Below, piece by piece: positions 54,559 to 63,976 of a DNA stretch of 64,000 nt. The DNA lies in assembly GCA_014238065.1 (NCBI GenBank), contig JABABU010000034.1, forward strand, positions 42,561 to 106,560, written 5' to 3'. A model generated the notes under the pieces. That model searched no databases. It was not told the DNA's origin and was given only the letters and a program-made list of their open reading frames with translations. The DNA is from Actinomycetota bacterium (GTDB lineage Bacteria > Actinomycetota > Acidimicrobiia > Acidimicrobiales > Poriferisodalaceae). Within the stretch, counting starts at the first letter, position 1. Each line of letters starts with the position of its first letter. The position numbers and the translations under genes were made by a program.

Positions 54559-55166
54559 ATTCTGTCCAGCAGATCACGACGCTTCGCCTGGAACTCCTCA
54601 TCGGAGACGAGACCCTGGGTACGTAGTTCTTCGAGCTGGCGGATCTTGTCGGCAGCGCTCTCCTCGATCACCGTCCGACCCCCGGCCAAGCGATCGCGCT
54701 GCAGATCGATCTGACGATAGATCTCGTTCTGTACTGCCGATGGCTTCCTGACGTTCGAGAAACGTGACTGGCCGCTCTCGCCTGCGGACTCGATCAACAA
54801 GTCGCCTGCTCCGATCATGCGCTCGAAAAACGACTGGCTGAAGTTGATGTTGTTGATTCGGTCGATCGGCAACTCGACGCCACGCTTCGTGAGGACGCCG
54901 TGGCGGAAAATCAAGCGCTCTGACGAGATGACGAACGCTGTCGTCGTCCATCGGCCGTACGCAAGGAGAAAGTTGACCAGGGCCACCGCCAGCAACGCCC
55001 ACCCGAGATAGCTGATGTAGGTGACGTCGACCACGACCACGAGAGCGATGGTGACAGCAAGCGCACCAACGACCCATGCCATGGGTTGAGCGAACACCCA
55101 CCAGTGTGGCTTGAGGTTGAGGACCAGATCCTCGCCGGAGTTGAGGTATCCGTCAGGAAAGGACAT
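54555..55166 (-). CDS. Membrane PH-domain protein with C-terminal SHOCT motif
   Basis: A 203-residue protein. Two adjacent membrane helices (about residues 25-68, WVVGALAVTIALVVVV and YLGWALLAVALVNFLLAY) are followed by a bacterial PH-like domain with the pattern TTTAFVISSERLIFRHGVLTK and ELPIDRINNINFSQS. The C-terminus is a SHOCT helix pair (IRQLEELRTQGLVSDEEFQAKRRDLL). Such proteins are common in Actinobacteria, of unknown function. It has a distant companion at 42127-42558. Confidence 0.88.
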   Translation of the reverse strand: MSFPDGYLNSGEDLVLNLKPHWWVFAQPMAWVVGALAVTIALVVVVDVTYISYLGWALLAVALVNFLLAYGRWTTTAFVISSERLIFRHGVLTKRGVELPIDRINNINFSQSFFERMIGAGDLLIESAGESGQSRFSNVRKPSAVQNEIYRQIDLQRDRLAGGRTVIEESAADKIRQLEELRTQGLVSDEEFQAKRRDLLDRM

Positions 55167-55197
55167 ACCCGGAGACTACGACAACTCCCCAGCCGGC

Positions 55198-55539
55198 TCA
55201 GCCCCAGCCGAGTTCGTCGAGCGCATCGTCGTCGATGCCGAAGTGGTGGGCGACCTCATGAACCACGGTGATCCGCACCTGCTCCACAATCTCGGCCTCT
55301 GTCTCACATATCGCGCAGATGCTGTTGCGGTAGATCATGATCCTGTCAGGGAGCACAGCTGTGTAGTCGATGCCCCGTTCCGTCAATGGGATCCCGTCAT
55401 AGAGTCCGAGCAACTCGAGATCTTCCGTATCATCGATGAACAGTGCCACGTTCTCCATGGCTTGCTGAAGATCTTCGGGCAACAGATCAAATGCTTCGTC
55501 GGCAAGTTCGCCGAATCGGTTCATGTCGATCGAATCCAT
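55198..55539 (-). CDS. Zincin-like metallopeptidase (DUF1025 type)
   Basis: A 113-residue compact protein with the metalloprotease motif H-E-V-A-H-H plus a third ligand Asp (VVHEVAHHFGIDDDALDELG). This arrangement defines the small minimal-gluzincin-like family (Zincin_1). It has no signal peptide. Family proteins are widespread in Actinobacteria and uncharacterised. It is 54 bp before the divergent uvrD2-like gene. Confidence 0.88.
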   Translation of the reverse strand: MDSIDMNRFGELADEAFDLLPEDLQQAMENVALFIDDTEDLELLGLYDGIPLTERGIDYTAVLPDRIMIYRNSICAICETEAEIVEQVRITVVHEVAHHFGIDDDALDELGWG

Positions 55540-55592
55540 CCCTTTACGCGACCACAGTCTCAGCCGCCGTGCAGGACTCGTAGTCTCAAGGT

Positions 55593-57491
55593 GTGTCCGA
55601 CTCGTTGCTCAGCCCCCTCGACGACGAGCCGTCGCGCGTGTCGGCACAACTCGATGCTTCGCAGAGAGCTGCAGTCGATCACCCCGGTGCGACACTTCGG
55701 ATCCTTGCGGGTCCCGGGTCCGGCAAGACGCGGGTGCTCACCGCACGAATCCAGCGAAGAGTCATCGAGGGGTCAGCAGACCCACGTCATGTCCTGGCAT
55801 TGACATTCACACGGCGAGCTGCCGGCGAGATTCGTTCGAGGCTTCGCTCGAACGGTGTTCGCGATGTGGGCCACGTCGGCACATTTCACGCCATTGCTCT
55901 ACAACAGCTTCGGCAACACCGCGCCGACCATGGGCGGCTCGGCCCAGAGCTCGTGCCGAACCGACCGGCCGTGATTCGCTCGCTCGGTCCGACGTCACCC
56001 GACCTCAACGCAGCCATCACCGAGATCGAGCGGGCAGCATCCAGGGGAACCACCGCGGCAGCGCTAGCCCACCGGCGTCGTGACCCCATCGCTCAACTCG
56101 CAGCCGAACTTCACTCTGCCTACAACGCCTACAAGAAACGTAAGGGGCTGCTCGACTTCGACGACATCTTGACCGAGTGCACGAGGTTACTCCGAGATGA
56201 CCATGTGTTCGCAGCGGCCCAGCGTTGGAGATTCCGGCACTTCTTCGTAGATGAGTTCCAGGACGTCAACCGAACCCAGTTCGAACTTCTTCAAGCGTGG
56301 CTCGGAGACCGGAACGACCTCTGCGTCGTCGGCGACGCCGACCAGGCCATATACGGCTGGAACGGCGCAGACGCCAGGTTCCTCACCGACTTCGAGATCT
56401 GGTACTCCGACTCGTTCACGGTGAGCCTCGCCATCAACCACCGAAGCGCAGCACCTGTCATGGAAGCTGCCCACGCGATACTGGGCCGCCGCGATGTCAA
56501 CGTCAAGAAGCTGAGCGGAGTTACTCCCGCGGTCAGTGTTCATGAGTCACCGTTCGAGGAAGCTGCCGACCTCGCGGCCCGGCTTCGTTGGCGACACGGC
56601 GAGTCAGGCCGGTGGTCGTCTCACGCCGTGCTGGCACGTACAAACGCTCAACTCGACCTCGTGGCTCATGCGCTCGAGGACGCCGAAATCCCGTTTCACG
56701 TTCGCGGACGCGGCGGCGTCTCGCGTCGGCCTGGCGCCAGAACCGCTCTCGAAGCGCTCAAGAGGTCGAGCGGCGCTTTCGGCACCGTTCTCGCCGACCT
56801 CGAGTTCGCCGAGAACCCCGACCCTGAAGCCGCCGACATCGTCGAACTGGCAAATGACTACGCATCATCAACCGCAGCCCCGACGGGAGCTGGGTTCGCC
56901 CAGTGGATGCGCACGATCCGTGCCGGAGACGTCGAAGGCGGTCGCGATGCCGTCGACCTCGTCACGTTCCACGCAGCGAAAGGTCTGGAGTGGAAGCACG
57001 TCACGATCATCGGCTTCGAGGAGGGATTCGTGCCGATGAGCGACAAAGAAGAAGAACAGCGCCTCGCTTACGTCGCTGTGACCAGGGCCGAACTGTCGAT
57101 TCACCTGAGCTGGTGCCGCACGCGGCCACGCAACGGCCAGATCGAAAGCTGCTCTCCATCGCGTTGGCTCGACGCGATCGCCGCAGCCACAGCCCCCTCA
57201 GTTCCGGCCGCCGCCGAACAGGTCAAGCACCACATCGCGCAAGCTCGAGACGTCGCTCCTCTCCAGCAGAGCTCAGTTCAACGACAGCGTCTGATCGAGT
57301 GGCGCGCCGCGGTTGCCAGAGCACGGCGAATCGACCCAGTCGCCGTCTTGCGCGATGACCAGGTCGACGCACTCGCCGCATCAACCCCCAACACGCCTGC
57401 CGAAGTCGCCGACATCACCGGCCTGTCGATGCTGCGCATCGGTCGCGACGCACCGGCCATCCTGCAGATCTTGGTCAGCGGAGAGCGCTGA
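55593..57491 (+). CDS. UvrD2-like SF1 DNA helicase with HRDC-like C-terminus
   Basis: A 632-residue superfamily 1A helicase. Motif I is AGPGSGKT (39-46), motif Ia is ALTFTRRAAGEI, motif II is VDEFQD (D220-D224), motif III is VVGDADQAIYGWNGA, motif V is FHAAKGLEW, and motif VI is YVAVTRAE. The C-terminal 65 residues (LIEWRAAVARARRIDPVAVL and the following helices) look like an HRDC domain, as in mycobacterial UvrD2. UvrD2 is an essential mycobacterial helicase. The start is GTG with AAGGTG just before it. Confidence 0.9.
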   Translation: MSDSLLSPLDDEPSRVSAQLDASQRAAVDHPGATLRILAGPGSGKTRVLTARIQRRVIEGSADPRHVLALTFTRRAAGEIRSRLRSNGVRDVGHVGTFHAIALQQLRQHRADHGRLGPELVPNRPAVIRSLGPTSPDLNAAITEIERAASRGTTAAALAHRRRDPIAQLAAELHSAYNAYKKRKGLLDFDDILTECTRLLRDDHVFAAAQRWRFRHFFVDEFQDVNRTQFELLQAWLGDRNDLCVVGDADQAIYGWNGADARFLTDFEIWYSDSFTVSLAINHRSAAPVMEAAHAILGRRDVNVKKLSGVTPAVSVHESPFEEAADLAARLRWRHGESGRWSSHAVLARTNAQLDLVAHALEDAEIPFHVRGRGGVSRRPGARTALEALKRSSGAFGTVLADLEFAENPDPEAADIVELANDYASSTAAPTGAGFAQWMRTIRAGDVEGGRDAVDLVTFHAAKGLEWKHVTIIGFEEGFVPMSDKEEEQRLAYVAVTRAELSIHLSWCRTRPRNGQIESCSPSRWLDAIAAATAPSVPAAAEQVKHHIAQARDVAPLQQSSVQRQRLIEWRAAVARARRIDPVAVLRDDQVDALAASTPNTPAEVADITGLSMLRIGRDAPAILQILVSGER

Positions 57492-57497
57492 GGCCTC

Positions 57498-58277
57498 TCA
57501 GGCAGCGCGATCGACGTCGATGAGCACGGGAGTGTGATCGGACGGCAGCTTGCCTTTGCGAGCATTCCGATCGATCAGCGCGAATCTCGTTGCGTCAGCC
57601 ACGCTCTTCGAGCCGAGAACGAGGTCGATCCGCATCCCTTCACGTTTGTGGAACGACCCACCTCTGTAGTCCCACCACGAAAAAAGACCGTCAGCGTCGT
57701 GGCACTGCCTGAAGATGTCGATCAGACCCCAGTCGAGAAGCCGTTCCAGTTTGCCGCGCTCCTCGACGGTGCCGTGGGTTGCTCCCTCGAGCACCTTGGG
57801 GTCCCAGACGTCGATGTCCTCTGGGGCGATGTTGAAGTCACCGGTGATGATGACGTCCTGGTCTGGCGACGACACCTCGTTCAGGTGGTCGTACAGGCGA
57901 TCGAGCCACGCCAGCTTGTATTGAAAGTGATCGTGATCGGGCGATCGGCCGTTGGGAACGTAGACGCACGTGATCGTGACCCCGCCACAGTCGGCGGTGA
58001 CGAGTCGGGCCTCCTCGTCTGGTGGTTGACCATCAGCGAAGTTCGTGTACACATTCTCGACTCCGACCCGAGACAGAATCGCAACGCCGTTCCACTGGCC
58101 CTGGCCCACATGGATCGTGTCGTACCCGAGTGCAGCGTAGTCGAGCGCGGGAAACGCTTCGTCGGACATCTTCGTCTCTTGCATGCACAACACATCTGGT
58201 TGGGCGTATTCGAGCCACTCCTCGACGCGCTGAAGGCGGGCGTTCAATGAGTTGACGTTCCAGGTGGCGATGCGCAC
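57498..58277 (-). CDS. xthA: Exodeoxyribonuclease III
   Basis: A 259-residue AP endonuclease/exonuclease of the EEP family. Catalytic residues lie in MRIATWNVNSLNAR, VLCMQETKM (Glu), the CVYVPNG region, ITGDFNIAPED (Asp, Asn) and the terminal SDHTPVL (Asp, His). It acts in base-excision repair at abasic sites. It converges with the helicase gene, 6 bp apart. Confidence 0.95.
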   Translation of the reverse strand: MRIATWNVNSLNARLQRVEEWLEYAQPDVLCMQETKMSDEAFPALDYAALGYDTIHVGQGQWNGVAILSRVGVENVYTNFADGQPPDEEARLVTADCGGVTITCVYVPNGRSPDHDHFQYKLAWLDRLYDHLNEVSSPDQDVIITGDFNIAPEDIDVWDPKVLEGATHGTVEERGKLERLLDWGLIDIFRQCHDADGLFSWWDYRGGSFHKREGMRIDLVLGSKSVADATRFALIDRNARKGKLPSDHTPVLIDVDRAA

Positions 58278-58352
58278 ACCACGACCCTAGCCAAACCAGA
58301 ATTTGTTCCGAGCTTCCGTAGGCGCAGACACAAGCTCGAGGAGTTCTCAATG

Positions 58353-59609
58353 TCAGCGACGCGATCCGGTTCGTTTGCGTCGAGTTGCAGCGCCATCGTC
58401 ATCGCCTGTCGCTGGTGTCGCTGTCACCGGAGAACCAGCGGTACGAGTACGAGTGACAGCCTTCTTCGAGGCCTGCTTCTTCGGCGCCTGCTTCTTCGGC
58501 GCCTGCTTCTTGGCCACGGCCTTCTTGGCTGCACGCTTCCTGGGAGCGCGTTTCTTCGTCACCTGTTTCTTGGTCGGCGAGACATCAGCCGATTCTGCTG
58601 GCGCGACCGCTTCGGGTTTCGGCTTCGCTGTCCGTTTCCGCTTCCGCTTCGCAGGAACGGTTTGTTTCGGTCCAGGTTCGGCTGGCACAGAGGCGAGTTC
58701 GACACCGAACTCCCGACGATTGAACTCCACGACCACGAACGAGTGGACAGAATTTTCTGCAAGCACGTCTCTGAGGCGACGCGGCGACGGATCGCCGAGC
58801 GACTTCGTCGGCATGTAACACCAGACCTTGTCGACCTTCACGTAGGCGCCATGGCTCGAATACGCCTCGATGCGAGCTTCGACCATCGACCCGATCGGGT
58901 GCTCCTTGATGAACTCGCGAAACGCAGCCCGCCGATTCGAGAAGTCTGAATCCTTCGATTCGGGCTGATCATCGGGACTCGACGCGACAAGAGCAACCTC
59001 TTTGGCAGCCGAGGTGGCCTTCCTCGTTCTGCGCTTCGGACCCTCCTCGGACTCTGTGGGCTTCGAGGCGACCTTTGACTTGGCAGGCGCCGTAGCGGCC
59101 CGAGCTTTTCGGGCGCTCGACGAAGACCGGGACGGAGACGCAGGTATATCCTCGGTCGACTTCGAGTCTCTGACCGAACGCCTGCTGGCCGGACCACGTA
59201 CTGGTATCCGATCGACGTACACCCAGCCAACACCCGGCACCGGCTTACCGCCGACGAGACGGCCCTCTTCGAACAGCCACGGATGCTCACCGTGGAACTC
59301 CTGAAACGAATCGTTCGACAGCACGATCGCACCGGCCTTGGCCGCGACCTGCAAGATGAACGCATCCCCCCGCCCAACCGCACCGGCGGGCGGCGTGATC
59401 AACCAACCGTCGTCAACGAGTTGCTCGTAGCGTTTCCGCTCGGAGTCGCCTATTCGATTCGGGAACGATGCATCACACACGACGGTCGTGCGGTCGTGGG
59501 GCCGGTCGGCTCGGAACTGATCGACGGCCTCGACCAACTGCTCAAGATTAGGGAGCTTACGGCCCTCGGTCGCGAGGTTCGATCCGTCGACCACGACGTG
59601 CGTTGACAT
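58353..59609 (-). CDS. Zc3h12a-like RNase + S1-like domain + H1-like basic tail
   Basis: A 418-residue three-part protein. Residues about 1-140 are a NYN/PIN-type RNase domain of the Zc3h12a class: VVVDGSNLATEGR near the N-terminus with the first Asp, FPNRIGDSE in the middle, GRGDAFILQVA with Asp, and AIVLSNDSFQEF with Asp. A basic Ser/Ala/Lys-rich linker follows. An OB/S1-like segment is at about 235-300 (GSMVEARIEAYSSHGAYVKV). The C-terminus is a long Lys/Ala/Pro-rich tail with KKQAP repeats, like histone H1. An RNA-cleaving or RNA-degradation-associated role is likely. The ATG at 59609 excludes a non-conserved 51-codon extension. Confidence 0.82.
   Translation of the reverse strand: MSTHVVVDGSNLATEGRKLPNLEQLVEAVDQFRADRPHDRTTVVCDASFPNRIGDSERKRYEQLVDDGWLITPPAGAVGRGDAFILQVAAKAGAIVLSNDSFQEFHGEHPWLFEEGRLVGGKPVPGVGWVYVDRIPVRGPASRRSVRDSKSTEDIPASPSRSSSSARKARAATAPAKSKVASKPTESEEGPKRRTRKATSAAKEVALVASSPDDQPESKDSDFSNRRAAFREFIKEHPIGSMVEARIEAYSSHGAYVKVDKVWCYMPTKSLGDPSPRRLRDVLAENSVHSFVVVEFNRREFGVELASVPAEPGPKQTVPAKRKRKRTAKPKPEAVAPAESADVSPTKKQVTKKRAPRKRAAKKAVAKKQAPKKQAPKKQASKKAVTRTRTAGSPVTATPATGDDDGAATRRKRTGSRR
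58471..58512 (-). repeat. 15-bp coding repeats in the basic tail
   Basis: Two perfect copies of a 15-bp unit at 58471-58485 and 58486-58500, with a partial third copy to 58512. They encode the KKQAP pentads of the preceding basic tail. Repeats with a 15-bp period also occur in the rpsP tail, but the units are unrelated. Confidence 0.8.
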
Positions 59610-59694
59610 GGCCCGATTCAACCAGCAACGCGAGCAACAGACCGGGATGGGTCCATTCTCGTGGCCGGCCTGTGCCCCGATAGAGTCGCTCGCC

Positions 59695-60333
59695 GTGACC
59701 TTTCGAGCTGTCCTCTTCGACTTCGGCGGTGTCTTCACGACGAGCCCGTTCGAAGCCTTCACTCGTTATGAGGCTGCAGCCGGCCTGCCGACCGATCTCA
59801 TCAGGACCATCAACGCCACGAACAGCGACACGAACGCGTGGGCCAAGTTCGAGCGGTCAGAGGTCGATGTGGAAGGGTTTGTCGAACTGTTCGACGCCGA
59901 GGCACTGGCGCTCGGGCATGTCGTCGACGGTCGTCGCGTTCTGGCGTGCCTGAAGGGCGACCTTCGGCCGGCCATGGTCACTGCGCTCGACATTATTGCC
60001 CGCGACCACATGGTCGGCTGCATCACCAACAACGTTGCTACCAACGACGACGAGGCCTTTCCTTCAGGCCCCAAGACAGAGGTCGCGGCAGTGATGGATC
60101 GATTCGAAGTCATCATCGAGTCGTCGAAGGTCGGGCTCCGTAAACCAGATCCTGAGATCTACCAACTCGCGCTCGATCGTCTTTCCGTGAAAGCCGAAGA
60201 GGCGGTGTATCTCGATGACCTCGGCATCAACTGCAAGCCGGCCGCTGCGCTCGGCATGACCGCCATCAAGGTCACCTCGGGCGACCAAGCCATCGACGAA
60301 CTGTCGACCACATTGGGAATTCCTCTTCGCTGA
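59695..60333 (+). CDS. HAD-superfamily hydrolase, HAD-IA type
   Basis: A 212-residue HAD phosphatase. Motif I is LFDFGGVFT with the nucleophilic Asp but Gly in place of the usual +2 Asp, a variant seen in epoxide-hydrolase-linked and some dehalogenase-like HADs. Motif II is CITNN, Lys of motif III is in GLRKPDPEI, and motif IV is YLDDLGIN. Between motifs lies a helical cap. The GTG at 59695 is chosen; the start of the frame at 59608 overlaps the RNase gene promoter. It diverges from that gene (85 bp between starts). Confidence 0.86.
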   Translation: MTFRAVLFDFGGVFTTSPFEAFTRYEAAAGLPTDLIRTINATNSDTNAWAKFERSEVDVEGFVELFDAEALALGHVVDGRRVLACLKGDLRPAMVTALDIIARDHMVGCITNNVATNDDEAFPSGPKTEVAAVMDRFEVIIESSKVGLRKPDPEIYQLALDRLSVKAEEAVYLDDLGINCKPAAALGMTAIKVTSGDQAIDELSTTLGIPLR

Positions 60334-60361
60334 CGGAGGGCACGAACGCGGAGACTCGGGC

Positions 60362-63300
60362 TCAGAGACCTTCGGCCAAGTCGTTCATGAGCAGCGCGAA
60401 CTCCTGTTGATGGACACCCATCGACCCACATGCAGGACTTCCTGACTCCGGACGCGACACGAGACTCAGTCGATGAACCAAGGTCGTTTCCTCAGTGCTG
60501 CGCAACTGTACGAAGCTCCACGGACCCATGTTGGCTGGCTCTTCCTGCAGCCATACGATGCTCTCGGCGTTCGGATAGCGCTGCAGCACCTGCTCGATCT
60601 TGTCGCCCGGCCACGGATAGAGCTGCTCGATCCGAACCACGGCCAGAGGAGCACCCAGCCCGTCGCGCTGCTCCATCGCTTCGTAACCGACTTTCCCGGA
60701 ACAGAGGGCGACGCGCCTCACATCCAGAGGATTCTCGACGCCGGGATCGTCGATCACCGATTGCCACCCACCTGATGTCAACTCTTCGACCGACGATCTG
60801 GCCGACCTCGCCCTCAGCAACGACTTCGGCGTGAACACCACCAACGGCTTCACATTGCCCTTCGCGGCCTGACGGCGCAGCAAGTGGAAGAACTGGGCGG
60901 CCGTGGTCGCGTTCGCGACCATCATGTTGCCGTCGGCGCACAAGGTGAGGAAACGTTCGATCCGAGCCGAACTGTGCTCAGGGCCCTGCCCCTCCATACC
61001 GTGCGGCAGCAGGAGCACCAGTCCGTTCTCTTGGCCCCATTTGTCGTGGGCCGCTGCGAGGTACTGATCGATGACAATCTGTGCGCCGTTCACGAAGTCG
61101 CCGAACTGCGCCTCCCAAGCGACCAGGGCATCGCGACTGATCAGCGAGTAGCCGTACTCGAACCCCATTGCTGCGTACTCCGACAGCATCGAGTCGAAGA
61201 TCCACAGATTGGCATTGCCGTTCTGGAGCGAAGCCAGCGGCATGAACTCCTGCTCTGTGACGTTGTCGACCACGACCGAGTGGCGATGGGCAAACGTTCC
61301 GCGACGCGAATCCTGACCCGACAATCGCACCGGGTTGCCATCCAGAAGGAGCGTCCCGAAGGCCAGCGCTTCAGCGAGGCCCCAGTCGACTTCGCCGGCG
61401 TCGTACATCGCACGGCGCGTCTCGAACTGACGTTCCAACTTTGGATGAACGGTGAACCCCTCCGGAAACGCGTACAGACAGTGGTGCACCCGGTCCAGGG
61501 TGTCCTTGTCGACACCGGTCTCGATCATGTCAAGGTGCGCCTTAAACTGCACCGGCGGAACCGATTGCGCCACCGCTCCCGTCGTGTGAGCGCGCGTTTC
61601 GTCGAGGATCGACTGCATCCAGGCTTCGAAGTTGTCAAGCTCCGCTTGCGCCTGCTCCTCGGTAATGTCACCGCGCCGGACGAGAGCCTCCGTATAGCGC
61701 TTCCGAACCGAAGGATGCTCGACGATTCTGCGGTACATCACCGGTTGGGTGTAGGAAGGATCGTCGCCCTCGTTGTGGCCATGCCGCCGATAGCAGATCA
61801 TGTCGATGACGACGTCTTTGTGGAACATCTGGCGATAGTCAAAGGCCCACCGGGCTGCTCTGACACATGCCTCCGGGTCGTCACCGTTCACGTGGAAGAT
61901 CGGCGCCTGCACCATCTTCGCCACCTCTGTGGCGTACGTGCCAGAGCGCGACTGCTCTGGCGACGTCGTGTACCCGACCTGGTTGTTGATGACGAGGTGC
62001 ACGGTTCCGCCGACTCGGAAACCGGGGATGCGTGAAGTGTTCAGAGTTTCGGCCACCACACCCTGACCGGCAAAGGCAGCATCACCGTGGATCAACAACG
62101 GCAGGACCGGAAAGGAGCCGCGTGGTCCCGTGATGTCCTGAAGGGCTCGAACCATGCCGATGACGACAGGGCCCACGGTCTCGAGGTGCGACGGGTTCGG
62201 CGCAAGCATGATCGGCATCGTTTCGCCGGATCGGGCCTTGAAGGTCGTCTGTGCGCCGAGGTGATACTTGACATCGCCCGTGCCTTGGATGGTGTTCTCG
62301 TCGATCACACCCTCGAACTGCCGGAACAGTTGCTCATGCGATTGGCCCATGATGTTCGCGAGAACGTTCAGCCGCCCCCGGTGCGCCATGCCAAGAACGG
62401 TGTGCGCGAGACCTGCGTCGGTCGCGGCTTCCAGCACGGCATCGATGATGGGAATCGCCGCCTCGGCTCCCTCGATACCGAATCGTTTGTGTCCTACGTA
62501 TCGGCGGCCGAGAAAGCCCTCGAACACCTCGGCCTGACTTAACCGGTGGAGGATGTGACGAACATCATCCTCGTCGAAGGGCTCCTTGCGTGGCTCGACC
62601 TTCGACTGGATCCACTCCTTTTCTTCTGCATCCTGAATGTGCATGTACTCGATGCCGATCGTTCGCGAATACGCATCGCGCAGAACACCGAGCATGTCGC
62701 CGAGCTTCATCCTGTTAGATCCAGCCAGGTCATCCGACAGGAACTCGCGCTCCAGGTCCCAGATGGTGAGGCCGTAGGTCGCAGGATCGAGTTCTGAGTG
62801 CATCCTTCGTTCTTGCAGCGAGAGCGGATCGAGGTCTGCGATCAGGTGACCGCGGACGCGATACATCTGCACGACCTTGCGAACTTGCATCTGCTTCTCG
62901 AGCATCGTGGCTTCCGAGTGATGCGGGTTGACATCGGTGCGCCACTCGACCGCCGAATACGGCACGCCTAGGGAATCGAAGATGTCCTCGTAGAAGCCAT
63001 CTTCACCGAGCAGCAGCTGATGTATCCGCCTCAGGAATATTCCAGACTCGGCACCCTGGATGATCCGGTGGTCATAGGTGTTCGAGATAGTGATGACCTT
63101 CGAAACGCCGATGTCCGCCAGCGTCGACAGGTCGGCACCAGCGAACTCGGCTGGGTAGTCGATTGCACCGACGCCCACGATGGCGGACTGACCTGGCATG
63201 AGTCTCGGGACGGACTGAAGCGTGCCGATGCCACCTACATTCGTGAGGCTGATAGTGATCCCGCTGAAGTCCTCGACAGTGATGCCGCCATTGAGCGTGC

Positions 63301-63976
63301 GATCGACAAGGTCATCGTAGGCCGCGTGGAAGTCAGTGAAACTCAGGTGGTTGGCGCCCTTCACGCAGGGGACGAGCAACGTCCTCGAGCCGTCTTGTTT
63401 CTGTACGTCGACCGCAAGGCCGAGACCGATGTCGTCGTGCTGGACACGCAGCGGTACCCCGGCGTCTGACTCCGCAAAGGTCGACTTCATGGCCGGGACT
63501 TCGTCGAGGGCGCGCACGAGCGCATAGGCGATGAGGTGCGTGAACGACACCTTTCCCTTGCCGGTCCTGCCGAGGTAGCCGTTGATCACCTTTCGGTTGA
63601 CCTCGAGCAAACGCGCCGGAACCTGCCGGTAGCTCGTCGCAGTGGGGACTTCGAGGCTGTCCTGCATGTTGGCCACAATGCGGGCACCGGCACCGCGAAT
63701 CGGATCGCCGATCGGACCGTCAGCCGCCGTCGGGGTCGGTGACGGTGACGGTGTCTCGACGGGAGCTACGGGCGCCGCAGGAACGGTCTGCGACTCGGCG
63801 GATACTCCGTTCGCGGCTCGTTCCGACGTCCCCTCGAAATAGGCGCGCCAACCTTCGTCGACTGCTGATGGGTTCGAGCGGTACCGCTCATACATCTCCT
63901 CGACGAGCCATGCGTTCGGGCCGAGCTGTGATTGTTGGTCGCTCACAGCGTCGATGGTACCCACGACATCGCTCAC
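60362..63976 (-). CDS. kgd: Multifunctional 2-oxoglutarate decarboxylase/dehydrogenase (Kgd, E2-E1 fusion)
   Basis: A 1204-residue enzyme of the TCA cycle. Residues 19-50 match the conserved N-terminal segment (NAWLVEEMYERYRSNPSAVDEGW), a Pro/Ala/Thr linker spans 60-90, then the E2-like acyltransferase domain, with the active-site His H303 in YDHRIIQG. There is no lipoyl domain, as expected for the Kgd class. The E1 part contains GHRGRLNVL-like and HGDAAFAGQGVV motifs and the Glu/His region ICYRRHGHNEGDDPSYTQP. It works with GarA and ferredoxin/lipoyl partners in Actinobacteria. The GTG start is at the right edge, so an earlier start cannot be excluded. Confidence 0.95.
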   Translation of the reverse strand: MSDVVGTIDAVSDQQSQLGPNAWLVEEMYERYRSNPSAVDEGWRAYFEGTSERAANGVSAESQTVPAAPVAPVETPSPSPTPTAADGPIGDPIRGAGARIVANMQDSLEVPTATSYRQVPARLLEVNRKVINGYLGRTGKGKVSFTHLIAYALVRALDEVPAMKSTFAESDAGVPLRVQHDDIGLGLAVDVQKQDGSRTLLVPCVKGANHLSFTDFHAAYDDLVDRTLNGGITVEDFSGITISLTNVGGIGTLQSVPRLMPGQSAIVGVGAIDYPAEFAGADLSTLADIGVSKVITISNTYDHRIIQGAESGIFLRRIHQLLLGEDGFYEDIFDSLGVPYSAVEWRTDVNPHHSEATMLEKQMQVRKVVQMYRVRGHLIADLDPLSLQERRMHSELDPATYGLTIWDLEREFLSDDLAGSNRMKLGDMLGVLRDAYSRTIGIEYMHIQDAEEKEWIQSKVEPRKEPFDEDDVRHILHRLSQAEVFEGFLGRRYVGHKRFGIEGAEAAIPIIDAVLEAATDAGLAHTVLGMAHRGRLNVLANIMGQSHEQLFRQFEGVIDENTIQGTGDVKYHLGAQTTFKARSGETMPIMLAPNPSHLETVGPVVIGMVRALQDITGPRGSFPVLPLLIHGDAAFAGQGVVAETLNTSRIPGFRVGGTVHLVINNQVGYTTSPEQSRSGTYATEVAKMVQAPIFHVNGDDPEACVRAARWAFDYRQMFHKDVVIDMICYRRHGHNEGDDPSYTQPVMYRRIVEHPSVRKRYTEALVRRGDITEEQAQAELDNFEAWMQSILDETRAHTTGAVAQSVPPVQFKAHLDMIETGVDKDTLDRVHHCLYAFPEGFTVHPKLERQFETRRAMYDAGEVDWGLAEALAFGTLLLDGNPVRLSGQDSRRGTFAHRHSVVVDNVTEQEFMPLASLQNGNANLWIFDSMLSEYAAMGFEYGYSLISRDALVAWEAQFGDFVNGAQIVIDQYLAAAHDKWGQENGLVLLLPHGMEGQGPEHSSARIERFLTLCADGNMMVANATTAAQFFHLLRRQAAKGNVKPLVVFTPKSLLRARSARSSVEELTSGGWQSVIDDPGVENPLDVRRVALCSGKVGYEAMEQRDGLGAPLAVVRIEQLYPWPGDKIEQVLQRYPNAESIVWLQEEPANMGPWSFVQLRSTEETTLVHRLSLVSRPESGSPACGSMGVHQQEFALLMNDLAEGL

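Noticed and set aside
58471..58512. Non-coding repeat at 58.5 kb
   Set aside because: The 15-bp units keep the frame of the basic tail of the RNase-S1 fusion.
60884..62035. A 383-codon plus-strand frame over kgd
   Set aside because: It is a shadow of the E1 domain of Kgd, which carries intact motifs on the other strand.
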